This document shows positions 43,949 to 52,246 of a stretch of DNA of 64,000 nt, one piece after another. The notes beneath the pieces are model-generated. The model was not told the origin of the DNA, ran no database searches, and saw only the letters and a program-made list of their open reading frames with translations. The position numbers were made by a program, and so were the translations under genes. Source of the stretch: HIMB11 sp965657135 (lineage in GTDB: Bacteria; Pseudomonadota; Alphaproteobacteria; Rhodobacterales; Rhodobacteraceae). The stretch covers positions 21,341 to 85,340 of the forward strand of contig CBFHNF010000011.1 in the NCBI GenBank assembly GCA_965657135.1, read 5' to 3'. Position 1 is the first letter of the stretch, and each line of letters begins with the position of its first letter.

Positions 43949-44824
43949 TTAGAGCGCTTCAGCGCCCGAGATGATTTCAATTAGCTCATTGGTAATGACA
44001 GCCTGACGTGAGCGGTTGTATTCAATTGTCAGTTTGTCGATCATATCGCCCGCATTGCGGGTCGCGTTGTCCATCGCAGACATCCGAGCGCCCTGCTCAG
44101 ATGCACCATTTTCCAACATTGCCGAAAAAACCTGCGTTGCCACACCACGTGGAAGAAGATCTGCCAAAATGGCCTCTTCGTCTGGCTCGTAGTCATATAG
44201 CGTTGCAGTTACACCATTCTCTGCGACCTCGAAGGACGCTGGGATGATTTGCTGTGCAGTTGGGATTTGGCTAACGACGTTCACAAATCGTGCATAGAAA
44301 ATAGTTGCGACGTCGAATTCTCCTGCCTCGAAGCGAGATAGGACACCTTTTGCGATATCTTGCGCGTTTGCATATCCAATGCGCTTAACTTCAGAAAGAT
44401 CAACGTGGTCGATATAGTGGTCGCCAAGGTCGCGCTTCATGCTATCGCGACCCTTTTTGCCAACCGTGATGATCTTTACCGTTTTGCCCGCAGCAACAAG
44501 TTCGGCTGCGTGCTGTTTTGCTAGTTTTGCGATGTTTGAATTGAAACCACCGCACAAACCCCGCTCTGCAGTCATGACAACCAGCAGGTGGGTTTGATCA
44601 GATCCCGTACCGCGCAACAGCATCGGAGCAGATTCCGAGCCGCCAACAGATGCTGCAAGTGATCCCAATACCGCGTTAAAACGCTCTGCATAGGGACGAC
44701 CGGCCTCAGCTGCTTCTTGGGCACGGCGCAATTTTGCTGCCGCGACCATCTGCATGGCTTTGGTGATCTTACGAGTGTTCTTAACACTCTCGATCCGGTT
44801 TTTTAAGTCCTTCAGACTTGGCAT
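43949..44824 (-). CDS. atpG: ATP synthase gamma subunit
   Basis: A 291-residue gamma subunit, the rotor shaft. N-terminal helix PSLKDLKNRIESVKNTRKIT and KAMQMVAAAKLRRAQ, the central ERGLCGGFNSNIAK, and the C-terminal RNAGDMIDKLTIEYNRSRQA are characteristic. The gene lies between atpA and atpD with gaps of 12 and 17 nt. Confidence 0.97.
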   Translation of the reverse strand: MPSLKDLKNRIESVKNTRKITKAMQMVAAAKLRRAQEAAEAGRPYAERFNAVLGSLAASVGGSESAPMLLRGTGSDQTHLLVVMTAERGLCGGFNSNIAKLAKQHAAELVAAGKTVKIITVGKKGRDSMKRDLGDHYIDHVDLSEVKRIGYANAQDIAKGVLSRFEAGEFDVATIFYARFVNVVSQIPTAQQIIPASFEVAENGVTATLYDYEPDEEAILADLLPRGVATQVFSAMLENGASEQGARMSAMDNATRNAGDMIDKLTIEYNRSRQAVITNELIEIISGAEAL

Positions 44825-44836
44825 AGCCTCGTCCCC

Positions 44837-46375
44837 TTATGCGAAATCTGCGGCGAATTCATCCAACGCGGCGCGGATTTTTGTCTCAGCTTCGCCTTTG
44901 ATTTTTGGATCGTCGTTTGTGATGTAGTCCAATAGGTCTGCATGCTTACCGCGTAGGTGCGCTAATAGGCCTGCTTCGAAACGACCAACTTGGTTCACGG
45001 CAACACTGTCCAAGTATCCGTTTGTACCCGCGAAGATCAGACAAACGATTTCTGCGTTCGTCAACGGCGAATACTGCGGCTGCTTCATTAGTTCGGTCAG
45101 GCGCGCGCCGCGATTCAATAGCTGCTGTGTTGCTGCGTCTAGGTCTGAACCAAACTGAGCGAAAGCCGCCATCTCACGATACTGAGCAAGTGAAAGTTTA
45201 ACCGGGCCCGCGACTGATTTCATCGCGTTTGTTTGCGCAGATGAACCAACACGAGAAACCGACAAACCTGTGTTCACCGCTGGACGGATACCTTGGTAGA
45301 ACAATTCAGTTTCCAAGAAAATCTGACCGTCTGTGATCGAAATCACGTTTGTAGGAATAAACGCAGAAACGTCGCCGCCCTGTGTTTCGATGATAGGCAG
45401 AGCCGTCAAAGAACCCGCACCGTGATCTTCGTTCAACTTTGCTGAACGTTCCAATAGACGTGAGTGAAGATAGAAAACGTCACCAGGATACGCTTCACGT
45501 CCAGGAGGACGACGAAGTAGAAGCGACATCTGACGGTAAGAAACAGCTTGTTTAGAAAGGTCATCGTAAATGATCAATGCGTGCTTACCGTTGTCACGGA
45601 AATATTCCGCCATGGCGGTCGCGGCATATGGCGCCAAGAACTGCATAGGCGCAGGATCTGATGCTGTTGCTGCAACAACGATTGTGTACTCAATCGCGCC
45701 ACTTTCCTCTAGCTTTTTAACAAGCTGAGCAACTGTTGAACGCTTCTGACCAACCGCAACGTAGATGCAGTAAAGCTTTTTGCTTTCGTCATCGCCAGCT
45801 GCGTCGTTGTATGTTTTTTGGTTTAGAATGGTGTCTAAGGCCACAGCTGTTTTACCAGTCTGACGGTCGCCAATGATCAATTCACGCTGGCCGCGGCCAA
45901 TTGGGATCATCGCGTCAACAGATTTAAGGCCAGTCGCCATCGGTTCGTGAACCGATTTACGCGGGATGATGCCCGGCGCCTTAACGTCAGCAACGCGGCG
46001 CTCAGTAGAGTCGATTGCGCCTTTCCCATCGATTGGGTTACCCAAACCGTCAACGACGCGGCCCAGTAGTCCCATGCCCGCAGGCACGTCCACGATAGAG
46101 TTTGTGCGCTTTACAACGTCACCCTCTTTGATGTCGCGGTCGGAACCGAAGATAACGACACCTACGTTGTCGCTTTCAAGGTTCAACGCCATACCTTGGA
46201 TGTTACCGGGAAATTCGACCATTTCACCGGCTTGAACATTGTCTAAACCGTGAACACGCGCAATACCGTCACCGACGGACAATACACGACCGACTTCGGC
46301 CACTTCGGCTTCTTGGCCAAAGTTCTTGATCTGGTCCTTAAGGATCGCAGAAATTTCGGCTGCTTGGATACCCAT
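44837..46375 (-). CDS. atpA: ATP synthase alpha subunit
   Basis: A 512-residue alpha subunit. The nucleotide-binding P-loop is IGDRQTGKTAVALDTI; SYRQMSLLLRRPPGREAYPG and the arginine-finger region ISVSRVGSSAQ-type (LSVSRVGSSAQTNAMK) are present. It forms the alpha3beta3 hexamer. It starts directly after the atpH stop (adjacent bases) and is followed by atpG. Confidence 0.98.
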   Translation of the reverse strand: MGIQAAEISAILKDQIKNFGQEAEVAEVGRVLSVGDGIARVHGLDNVQAGEMVEFPGNIQGMALNLESDNVGVVIFGSDRDIKEGDVVKRTNSIVDVPAGMGLLGRVVDGLGNPIDGKGAIDSTERRVADVKAPGIIPRKSVHEPMATGLKSVDAMIPIGRGQRELIIGDRQTGKTAVALDTILNQKTYNDAAGDDESKKLYCIYVAVGQKRSTVAQLVKKLEESGAIEYTIVVAATASDPAPMQFLAPYAATAMAEYFRDNGKHALIIYDDLSKQAVSYRQMSLLLRRPPGREAYPGDVFYLHSRLLERSAKLNEDHGAGSLTALPIIETQGGDVSAFIPTNVISITDGQIFLETELFYQGIRPAVNTGLSVSRVGSSAQTNAMKSVAGPVKLSLAQYREMAAFAQFGSDLDAATQQLLNRGARLTELMKQPQYSPLTNAEIVCLIFAGTNGYLDSVAVNQVGRFEAGLLAHLRGKHADLLDYITNDDPKIKGEAETKIRAALDEFAADFA

Positions 46376-46936
46376 TTATCCGACCTCTTTCATTACATTC
46401 TGAAGGGAGTTTAGTTTGGAGCGTATCGACGTATCGATCATTTTGGAGCCCACTTTAACGACAAGCCCGCCGATGATTTCCTCATCAACAGACGCGTCGA
46501 TATTCACATCTTTGCCAATGCGTTCTTTGATCGCTTTGGCCAATTTTTCAATTTGTGTTTTTGTCATCGCTTTTGCCGAGATCACCTCGGCTGTGGCTTC
46601 GCCTTTTTCTTCGGCGATCAATGCGCGTAATTGCCCAGTCAGAGCGGGCAGTACAAACAAGCGGCGTTTATCAGCCATGAGTGACAAAGCGTTGGCAAGC
46701 GTTGGCATAAGTTTCATTTTCGCGGCTACTGCTGAAATTGCTGCACGCTGCTCTTCGCGAGAATACACAGGTGAACTAATCAGGTCGTTTAACTCAGGGC
46801 TTATTTCAAGCGCTGATGTTAGTTCCACGACGTTACTTTCCAATGTGGCTATTCCAGACTCATCTTTTGCGAGTTCAAAGATTGCCGTCGCATAACGCGC
46901 GGCTATGCCTGAGGAGATCGAAGTTGGTTCGGACAC
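46376..46936 (-). CDS. atpH: ATP synthase delta subunit
   Basis: A 186-residue delta (OSCP) subunit. I chose the GTG at 46936 (read MSEPTSISSGIAARYATAIF), which has AGGGTGG upstream and gives the standard alphaproteobacterial length. The frame stays open to an ATG at 47014, which adds an unlikely 26-residue leader. The C-terminal IIGGLVVKVGSKMIDTSIRS is the family signature. It links F1 to the peripheral stalk. First gene of the F1 operon; F0 genes are not here, as usual in alphaproteobacteria. Confidence 0.95.
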   Translation of the reverse strand: MSEPTSISSGIAARYATAIFELAKDESGIATLESNVVELTSALEISPELNDLISSPVYSREEQRAAISAVAAKMKLMPTLANALSLMADKRRLFVLPALTGQLRALIAEEKGEATAEVISAKAMTKTQIEKLAKAIKERIGKDVNIDASVDEEIIGGLVVKVGSKMIDTSIRSKLNSLQNVMKEVG

Positions 46937-47010
46937 GTCCACCCTTTCGATGTTTGTCCCAATGATTTGCACACACAGGTACACATCTGGGATAGTTTCA
47001 ATAAGTTGCA

Positions 47011-47091
47011 TCATGCAAAACAGTGATCCGTCGCGGATTTAGCAGAGCATTCCCAACCAAGCAACATTAATAACAAAGTTTTTTTCAGCAT
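47011..47091 (-). CDS. possible 26-codon leader peptide upstream of atpH
   Basis: A short frame, ATG at 47091 with AAAGGAAATC directly upstream, encodes MLKKTLLLMLLGWECSAKSA and six more residues, ending at TGA 47013-47011. It has a hydrophobic, signal-like N-terminus. The stop overlaps ATGATG at 47014, the alternative start of atpH. It lies in the probable atp promoter/leader region (47015-47204), where I otherwise see only AT-rich DNA. It may be chance; reported because of the good ribosome-binding site. Confidence 0.25.
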   Translation of the reverse strand: MLKKTLLLMLLGWECSAKSATDHCFA

Positions 47092-47204
47092 GATTTCCTT
47101 TGAAAAAAGGGGTTTAGTCAAAGTGCGACCATCTGCGCGACCAAATTTATAATAATTTCATCACGAAAACCACGTTTAAGGCGAATCTTGACCCACCAAT
47201 CCGC

Positions 47205-47966
47205 CTAAGGTCGACGCGGAGAAATCACGGGCTTTGCTTGTTTCGCTCCCAAGCCAGTTAGCGCCCCAAGGCGTTCTGAAGTCAAATTTATGACTGGCGT
47301 GCCCGCTTTGTGATTGGGCCGTTTACTTGCTTCAACCATGATCAGTCCGCCGGCGGCAAAGGGTAACCGCGGTCCGATTGCTTCGAAAAAGGGGGCTGTT
47401 TTTTGCCAACTACGATTATGCGAAGGTAATGCGAATAAGGTTGTGGAATGGCGCTCAGGTGAAAAACCGTTTACGCGCAATTGAGTTTCAAGCTGCCCCA
47501 GAGAATAGGGTCGACCATATCCAAATGGAGTCGCATCGGTTCGTGACCATATCCCCGCACGATTTGGGACGATGAATAAAACGCGGCCGCCTGGTCCCAA
47601 AACGCGCCGCGCCTCTTCCAACATAAACGCTGGGTGTTCACAATTCTCCAACCCATGAAATAGAACAAGCCTGTCGACATGCCCTGTCTCAAGCGGCCAA
47701 GAAAATTCATCCGTTATGACGGAAACATTTGGGGCGCCATCGGGCCAATGCATGACGCCCTGTGGACCTGGCATCAATGCAATGACCCGCCGTGATTTAG
47801 CCAGAAAGGGACGTAAGAGAGGCACGGAAAACCCAAACCCAACCACCGTTTGTGCCGTGGTATCTGGCCAATGGCGCACAACTTCTTTGCGAACCACACG
47901 TTGCACTGCCCGCCCAAGCGATTGGCGGTAATAAAAATTTTTTAGATCCTGCACATCAAGATGCAT
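47205..47966 (-). CDS. class I SAM-dependent methyltransferase
   Basis: A 253-residue methyltransferase-like protein. Motif I is reduced (TVVGFGFSVPLLRPFL), with the acidic post-I strand missing its usual glutamate; the later motifs DRLVLFHGLENCEHPAFML and ARRVLGPGGRVLFIVPNR are clear. The substrate is unknown. It is divergent from gloB (62-bp gap between starts), a pairing found in many alphaproteobacteria. Basic C-terminal tail. Confidence 0.85.
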   Translation of the reverse strand: MHLDVQDLKNFYYRQSLGRAVQRVVRKEVVRHWPDTTAQTVVGFGFSVPLLRPFLAKSRRVIALMPGPQGVMHWPDGAPNVSVITDEFSWPLETGHVDRLVLFHGLENCEHPAFMLEEARRVLGPGGRVLFIVPNRAGIWSRTDATPFGYGRPYSLGQLETQLRVNGFSPERHSTTLFALPSHNRSWQKTAPFFEAIGPRLPFAAGGLIMVEASKRPNHKAGTPVINLTSERLGALTGLGAKQAKPVISPRRP

Positions 47967-48028
47967 TGCACCTTCTCACATCTTCCGCAAAGCTGACCCC
48001 ATGATGCACTTAAACAAATGGATTGACC

Positions 48029-48796
48029 ATGGCCTTCGAACTTATCACCGTTCCCTGTTTATCAGATAACTATGCATTTTTAATGCATGACGCAAATGAT
48101 GGTACGACATTATTAGTAGACGTGCCAGAAGCAGCACCCATCCTTGACGTTGTGAATGCCAAAGGGTGGAGCATTTCGCACGTGCTGTTAACCCATCACC
48201 ATCCCGATCATGTCCAAGGTTTGCCCGAAATCTTAGTCGAACATAAGCCCGTAGTCATTGGCGCCAAGGCCGACGCAGAACGATTACCTCACTTGGATCT
48301 TGCAGTTTCTGAAGGCGATACGATCGCCTTGGGATCGGTAAGTGGGGTCGTAATGGATGTATCTGGCCACACCATAGGTCACATCGCGGTTCACTTCCCT
48401 GACCAAGGCATCGTATTTACGGCGGATAGCCTCATGGCACTTGGGTGCGGGCGACTGTTTGAGGGCAGCGCGGAAACGATGTGGACGAGTTTATCAAAAA
48501 TTTCTGCATTACCAGATTCGACAACAGTATGTTCAGGACATGAATACACTCTCGCAAACGCCCGTTTTGCCCAAACGATTGATCCAGAAAACCCTGAACT
48601 TCTACGACGCATTAAACGTATTGAAGAAGACCGTCAAAATAATATCCCAACGGTTCCAAGCAATTTGGGTGAAGAAAAACGAACGAATCCCTTTTTGCGC
48701 CCTCACGACCGCAACATCCGAGCGCATCTGAGCATGCAAAACGCCACAGATGCCGAAGTATTCGCCGAAATCCGGTCAAGAAAAGATAACTTCTAA
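48029..48796 (+). CDS. gloB: hydroxyacylglutathione hydrolase (glyoxalase II)
   Basis: A 255-residue metallo-beta-lactamase-fold enzyme from the ATG at 48029 (MAFELITVPCLSDNYAFLMH). The binuclear metal site THHHPDHVQGLPE, further ligands in VSGHTIGHIAVHF and FTADSLMALGCGRLFEG, and the C-terminal HAGLIIB domain (NPFLRPHDRNIR) are present. It hydrolyses S-lactoylglutathione to D-lactate and glutathione, finishing methylglyoxal removal. Confidence 0.95.
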   Translation: MAFELITVPCLSDNYAFLMHDANDGTTLLVDVPEAAPILDVVNAKGWSISHVLLTHHHPDHVQGLPEILVEHKPVVIGAKADAERLPHLDLAVSEGDTIALGSVSGVVMDVSGHTIGHIAVHFPDQGIVFTADSLMALGCGRLFEGSAETMWTSLSKISALPDSTTVCSGHEYTLANARFAQTIDPENPELLRRIKRIEEDRQNNIPTVPSNLGEEKRTNPFLRPHDRNIRAHLSMQNATDAEVFAEIRSRKDNF

Positions 48797-48857
48797 GGAA
48801 TATACGCCGAAAATTAAGGCTTTTCTGTAGAAAACTACGGAATTCGTAAAATCAAGC

Positions 48858-48885
48858 CTTGAACACTGAACAGAAGCGACCAAAC
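48858..48885 (+). promoter_or_regulatory. possible heat-shock (sigma-32-like) promoter of clpA
   Basis: CTTGAA at 48858-48863 is followed after 16 bp by CCAAAC at 48880-48885, roughly 60 bp before the clpA start. CTTGAA fits the -35 element of alphaproteobacterial RpoH; the -10 is only a partial match to the C-rich consensus. Consistent with a protease subunit, but weak. Confidence 0.3.
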
Positions 48886-48944
48886 TTAGTAACAAGACAC
48901 ATGATGAAGCCGAACGGCGATCGAGCATAGAAAGGAGCGCGGCA

Positions 48945-51278
48945 ATGCCTTCATTTTCTCCAACACTAGAACACGCGATCCACTCTTCACTGGCACTCGC
49001 AAATGACAGACAGCATGAATATGCCACGCTAGAGCATCTACTACTTGCGCTCTTGGACGAGCCTGATGCGGAGCGTGTATTGCTTGCGTGTGACGTGAGT
49101 GTACCGGCGCTGCGCGAAACATTGATTGAATATCTTGATGAAGATTTAACTTCTTTGATTACGGAAGTCGATGGAGCCGAGGCAGCGCCTACGGCTGCGT
49201 TTCAACGTGTCATTCAACGTGCGTTGATTCATGTGCAATCCTCAGGGCGCACAGAAGTCACGGGCGCAAACGTCTTGGTTGCCATGTTTGCGGAACGCGA
49301 ATCAAATGCTGCGTTCTTTCTTCAGGATCTTGGAATGACCCGTTACGACGCTGTGAATTTTATCTCTCACGGTGTGGCCAAGAACCCCAGCTTTGGCGAA
49401 AGCCGCCCTGTTGCAGGTGCTGATGCTATTGGCGAAGAAAGTCAGTTGGGCGAGAGTGCGACACCTGATGGCGACAAAAAAGAGAGCGCATTGCAAAAAT
49501 ATTGCGTTGATTTGAATGCCAAAGCCAAAGAGGGCGACATTGATCCATTGATCGGACGCGAAAAAGAAGTTGAGCGCTGCGTTCAAGTTTTGTGTCGCCG
49601 CCGAAAAAACAACCCTCTGTTAGTGGGGGACCCAGGCGTTGGAAAAACAGCGATTGCCGAAGGCCTAGCGCGAAAAATTGTATCGGGTGAAATACCCAAC
49701 GTTTTGAAAGGCACGACAATTTTCTCACTTGATATGGGTGCTCTCTTGGCTGGTACGCGGTATCGCGGTGATTTCGAAGAACGCCTAAAGGCGGTTGTGA
49801 CAGAATTAGAAGAACATCCCGATTCAGTTTTGTTTATCGATGAAATCCACACTGTTATTGGTGCGGGGGCAACATCAGGCGGAGCAATGGATGCATCTAA
49901 TTTGCTGAAACCGGCGCTGCAAGGCGGAAAATTGCGTACGATGGGTTCAACAACCTACAAAGAATTTCGTCAGCATTTCGAAAAAGACCGCGCCCTCAGT
50001 CGCCGCTTCCAAAAAATCGATGTGAATGAACCAAGTGTTCAGGACGCGATTAAGATCCTGAAAGGGATCAAAGGATATTTCGAAGAACATCACGGCATCA
50101 AATATACCGCTGACGCTGTAAAAGCCTCTGTGGAACTTGCGGCACGCTATATCACGGATCGCAAATTGCCAGACAAGGCAATTGATGTCATAGATGAGGC
50201 TGGCGCAGCTCAGCATTTGCTACCAGAAAGCAAACGGCGCAAAACAATCGGTCTAAAAGAAATCGAAGATGTGGTTGCCAAAATTGCACGCATCCCATCA
50301 AAAACTGTGAACAAAGATGACACTGTTGTCCTGCGTGATTTAGAAAAGAACCTAAAACATGTTGTGTTCGGCCAGGACGATGCGATTGAGGCTTTGGCCT
50401 CTGCAATCAAGTTGGCGCGTGCTGGTCTGCGCGAACCCGAGAAGCCAATTGGAAATTACCTATTCGCAGGACCAACCGGTGTTGGTAAAACCGAAGTTGC
50501 CAAACAGCTTGCGGATACCCTTGGCGTCGAACTTTTGCGTTTCGACATGTCCGAGTATATGGAAAAGCACGCTGTCAGCCGTTTGATTGGTGCGCCCCCC
50601 GGTTACGTTGGTTTTGATCAGGGTGGGCAACTGACCGATGGTATCGATCAACATCCTCATTGCGTTTTGCTGTTGGACGAAATCGAAAAAGCGCACCCTG
50701 ATGTTTACAACGTTCTTCTGCAGGTTATGGATCATGGCACCTTAACCGATCACAACGGTCGATCCGTAGATTTCCGTAATGTGATCCTGATCATGACGTC
50801 GAACGCTGGTGCAGCAGAACAAGCCAAAGCGGCCGTTGGGTTTGGACGCGCACGTCGTGAAGGCGAAGATACTGCTGCGATTGAACGGACATTCACTCCC
50901 GAGTTCCGCAATAGATTGGACGCGGTCATTAGCTTTGGCGCATTGCCAAAAGAAGTGATCCTAAAAGTCGTTGAAAAATTTGTTCTTCAGCTTGAGGCAC
51001 AATTGATGGATCGCGATGTTTCAATCGAACTTACAAAATCTGCTGCTGAATGGTTAGGCGACAAAGGGTATGACGATCGTATGGGCGCACGTCCTCTTGC
51101 GCGCATTATCCAAGAACACATCAAACGTCCATTGGCCGAAGAATTGCTGTTTGGCAAATTGATAAAAGGCGGATTGGTGCGCGTGACCGTGCGGGATGGC
51201 GAACTGAAATTAGACATCAGAGGGCCACAAAAGCGCCAAATCACGGGTTCGAAACCTCCGCTATTGACGGCTGATTGA
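48945..51278 (+). CDS. clpA: ATP-dependent Clp protease ATP-binding subunit ClpA
   Basis: A 777-residue double-AAA+ unfoldase. The N-domain (1-150) binds ClpS; AAA-1 has Walker A GDPGVGKTAIAEGLA and Walker B SVLFIDEIHTVIG; AAA-2 has GPTGVGKTEVAKQLA and VLLLDEIEKAHPDVY. The long middle domain of ClpB is missing, consistent with ClpA. The ClpP-docking loop region (IGL/IGF-type) can be expected around ALAS-AIKLARAGL. The ribosome-binding site is GAAAGGAGCG. clpS, often just upstream, is not here. The stop overlaps the M23 frame's TTG start by 4 bp. Confidence 0.96.
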   Translation: MPSFSPTLEHAIHSSLALANDRQHEYATLEHLLLALLDEPDAERVLLACDVSVPALRETLIEYLDEDLTSLITEVDGAEAAPTAAFQRVIQRALIHVQSSGRTEVTGANVLVAMFAERESNAAFFLQDLGMTRYDAVNFISHGVAKNPSFGESRPVAGADAIGEESQLGESATPDGDKKESALQKYCVDLNAKAKEGDIDPLIGREKEVERCVQVLCRRRKNNPLLVGDPGVGKTAIAEGLARKIVSGEIPNVLKGTTIFSLDMGALLAGTRYRGDFEERLKAVVTELEEHPDSVLFIDEIHTVIGAGATSGGAMDASNLLKPALQGGKLRTMGSTTYKEFRQHFEKDRALSRRFQKIDVNEPSVQDAIKILKGIKGYFEEHHGIKYTADAVKASVELAARYITDRKLPDKAIDVIDEAGAAQHLLPESKRRKTIGLKEIEDVVAKIARIPSKTVNKDDTVVLRDLEKNLKHVVFGQDDAIEALASAIKLARAGLREPEKPIGNYLFAGPTGVGKTEVAKQLADTLGVELLRFDMSEYMEKHAVSRLIGAPPGYVGFDQGGQLTDGIDQHPHCVLLLDEIEKAHPDVYNVLLQVMDHGTLTDHNGRSVDFRNVILIMTSNAGAAEQAKAAVGFGRARREGEDTAAIERTFTPEFRNRLDAVISFGALPKEVILKVVEKFVLQLEAQLMDRDVSIELTKSAAEWLGDKGYDDRMGARPLARIIQEHIKRPLAEELLFGKLIKGGLVRVTVRDGELKLDIRGPQKRQITGSKPPLLTAD

Positions 51279-52246
51279 TCAAAGGCTTTTTCATAAACTT
51301 CCTTGGGGCGTCTTGTGTCGCCCCTTTGTTATTATCAGCCCAAGACTTCACACTTGGCTTACCTGTCGATTGCGACATGGAAACCCACTGTTACATCCAA
51401 CAATACATGGATCATGATCCGTCAAAAAACGCATCCGATATGCGATGTGGACCCTAAACATATGATTGGCATTCAGGAACAGATTTTGCCATTCGCAATC
51501 CGTTAAAAATACCAACCGGTGTAAATGTAATCGCAAGCGCACCGGGAACAATAAAAGCCCTGCGCGACGGGATACAGGATGTTCCCTATTCTAGCAACAA
51601 CGCCGATAACGTGAAGGGCCAAGAATGCGGTAATGGTGTCGTTGTGGCGCATTCTGGGGGATGGGAAATCCAATATTGCCACCTTAAAAATGGATCAATT
51701 GCGGTGCGTGTTGTTGACACTGTACAACAAGGATCCGTGCTTGGGAAAATTGGATTGTCTGGCCGAACACAATTTCCGCATGTCCACGTCAGTGTTCGCA
51801 GAAAAGGCAATCGCATTGATCCCTTTACTCCACGCGGGCGCTCCACGTGTGACGCTGCATCTGAAACACTTTAGAGCCAACCAGTAAACTATGTTGAGGG
51901 TGGACTACTGAGTTTGCGGTTTTTTGAAACATTGCCCCAGGTCGAAACGCACCGTTTTGGCCGTCCATCCCAGCCAATTACAAATACCAGCCCTGCAATT
52001 GTCGTCAGCGCATTTGGATATGATGCACTTTCTGGAGATGCCATCTCGATAGAAATTCATGGACCCAAATCGCTCGTTTTTGAACACACAGTTAAGCTAG
52101 ATCGAAACCAAGCACAGTTAATTAGATCTGGCGGTAAAAAACGGACCCGTAAATATTGGCGATCAGGCACCTACCGTGCACGGGCGGTGATGATGCGAAA
52201 CAATGAAATCATTTCTGAACTTAAAACCGAGCTTATCGTTCCGTGA
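51275..52246 (+). pseudogene. M23 (LytM) peptidase gene with two in-frame stops
   Basis: A single plus-strand frame of 323 codons is interrupted by TAA at 51455-51457 and TAG at 51872-51874. Read through: signal peptide MIKGFFINFLGASCVAPLLL, LPVDCDMETHCYIQQYMDHD, MRCGP-stop-TYDWHSGTDFA (metal His and Asp), IQYCHLKNGSI, FPHVHVSV (the H-x-H pair), ASETL-stop-SQPVNYVEGG, and the C-terminal domain HTVKLDRNQAQLIRSGGKK. The metal ligands of the M23 peptidoglycan endopeptidase are intact. Family patterns suggest Leu at the first stop and Trp (TGG) at the second. Start TTG overlaps the clpA stop. The last 110 codons could be mistaken for a separate gene. Confidence 0.82.
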
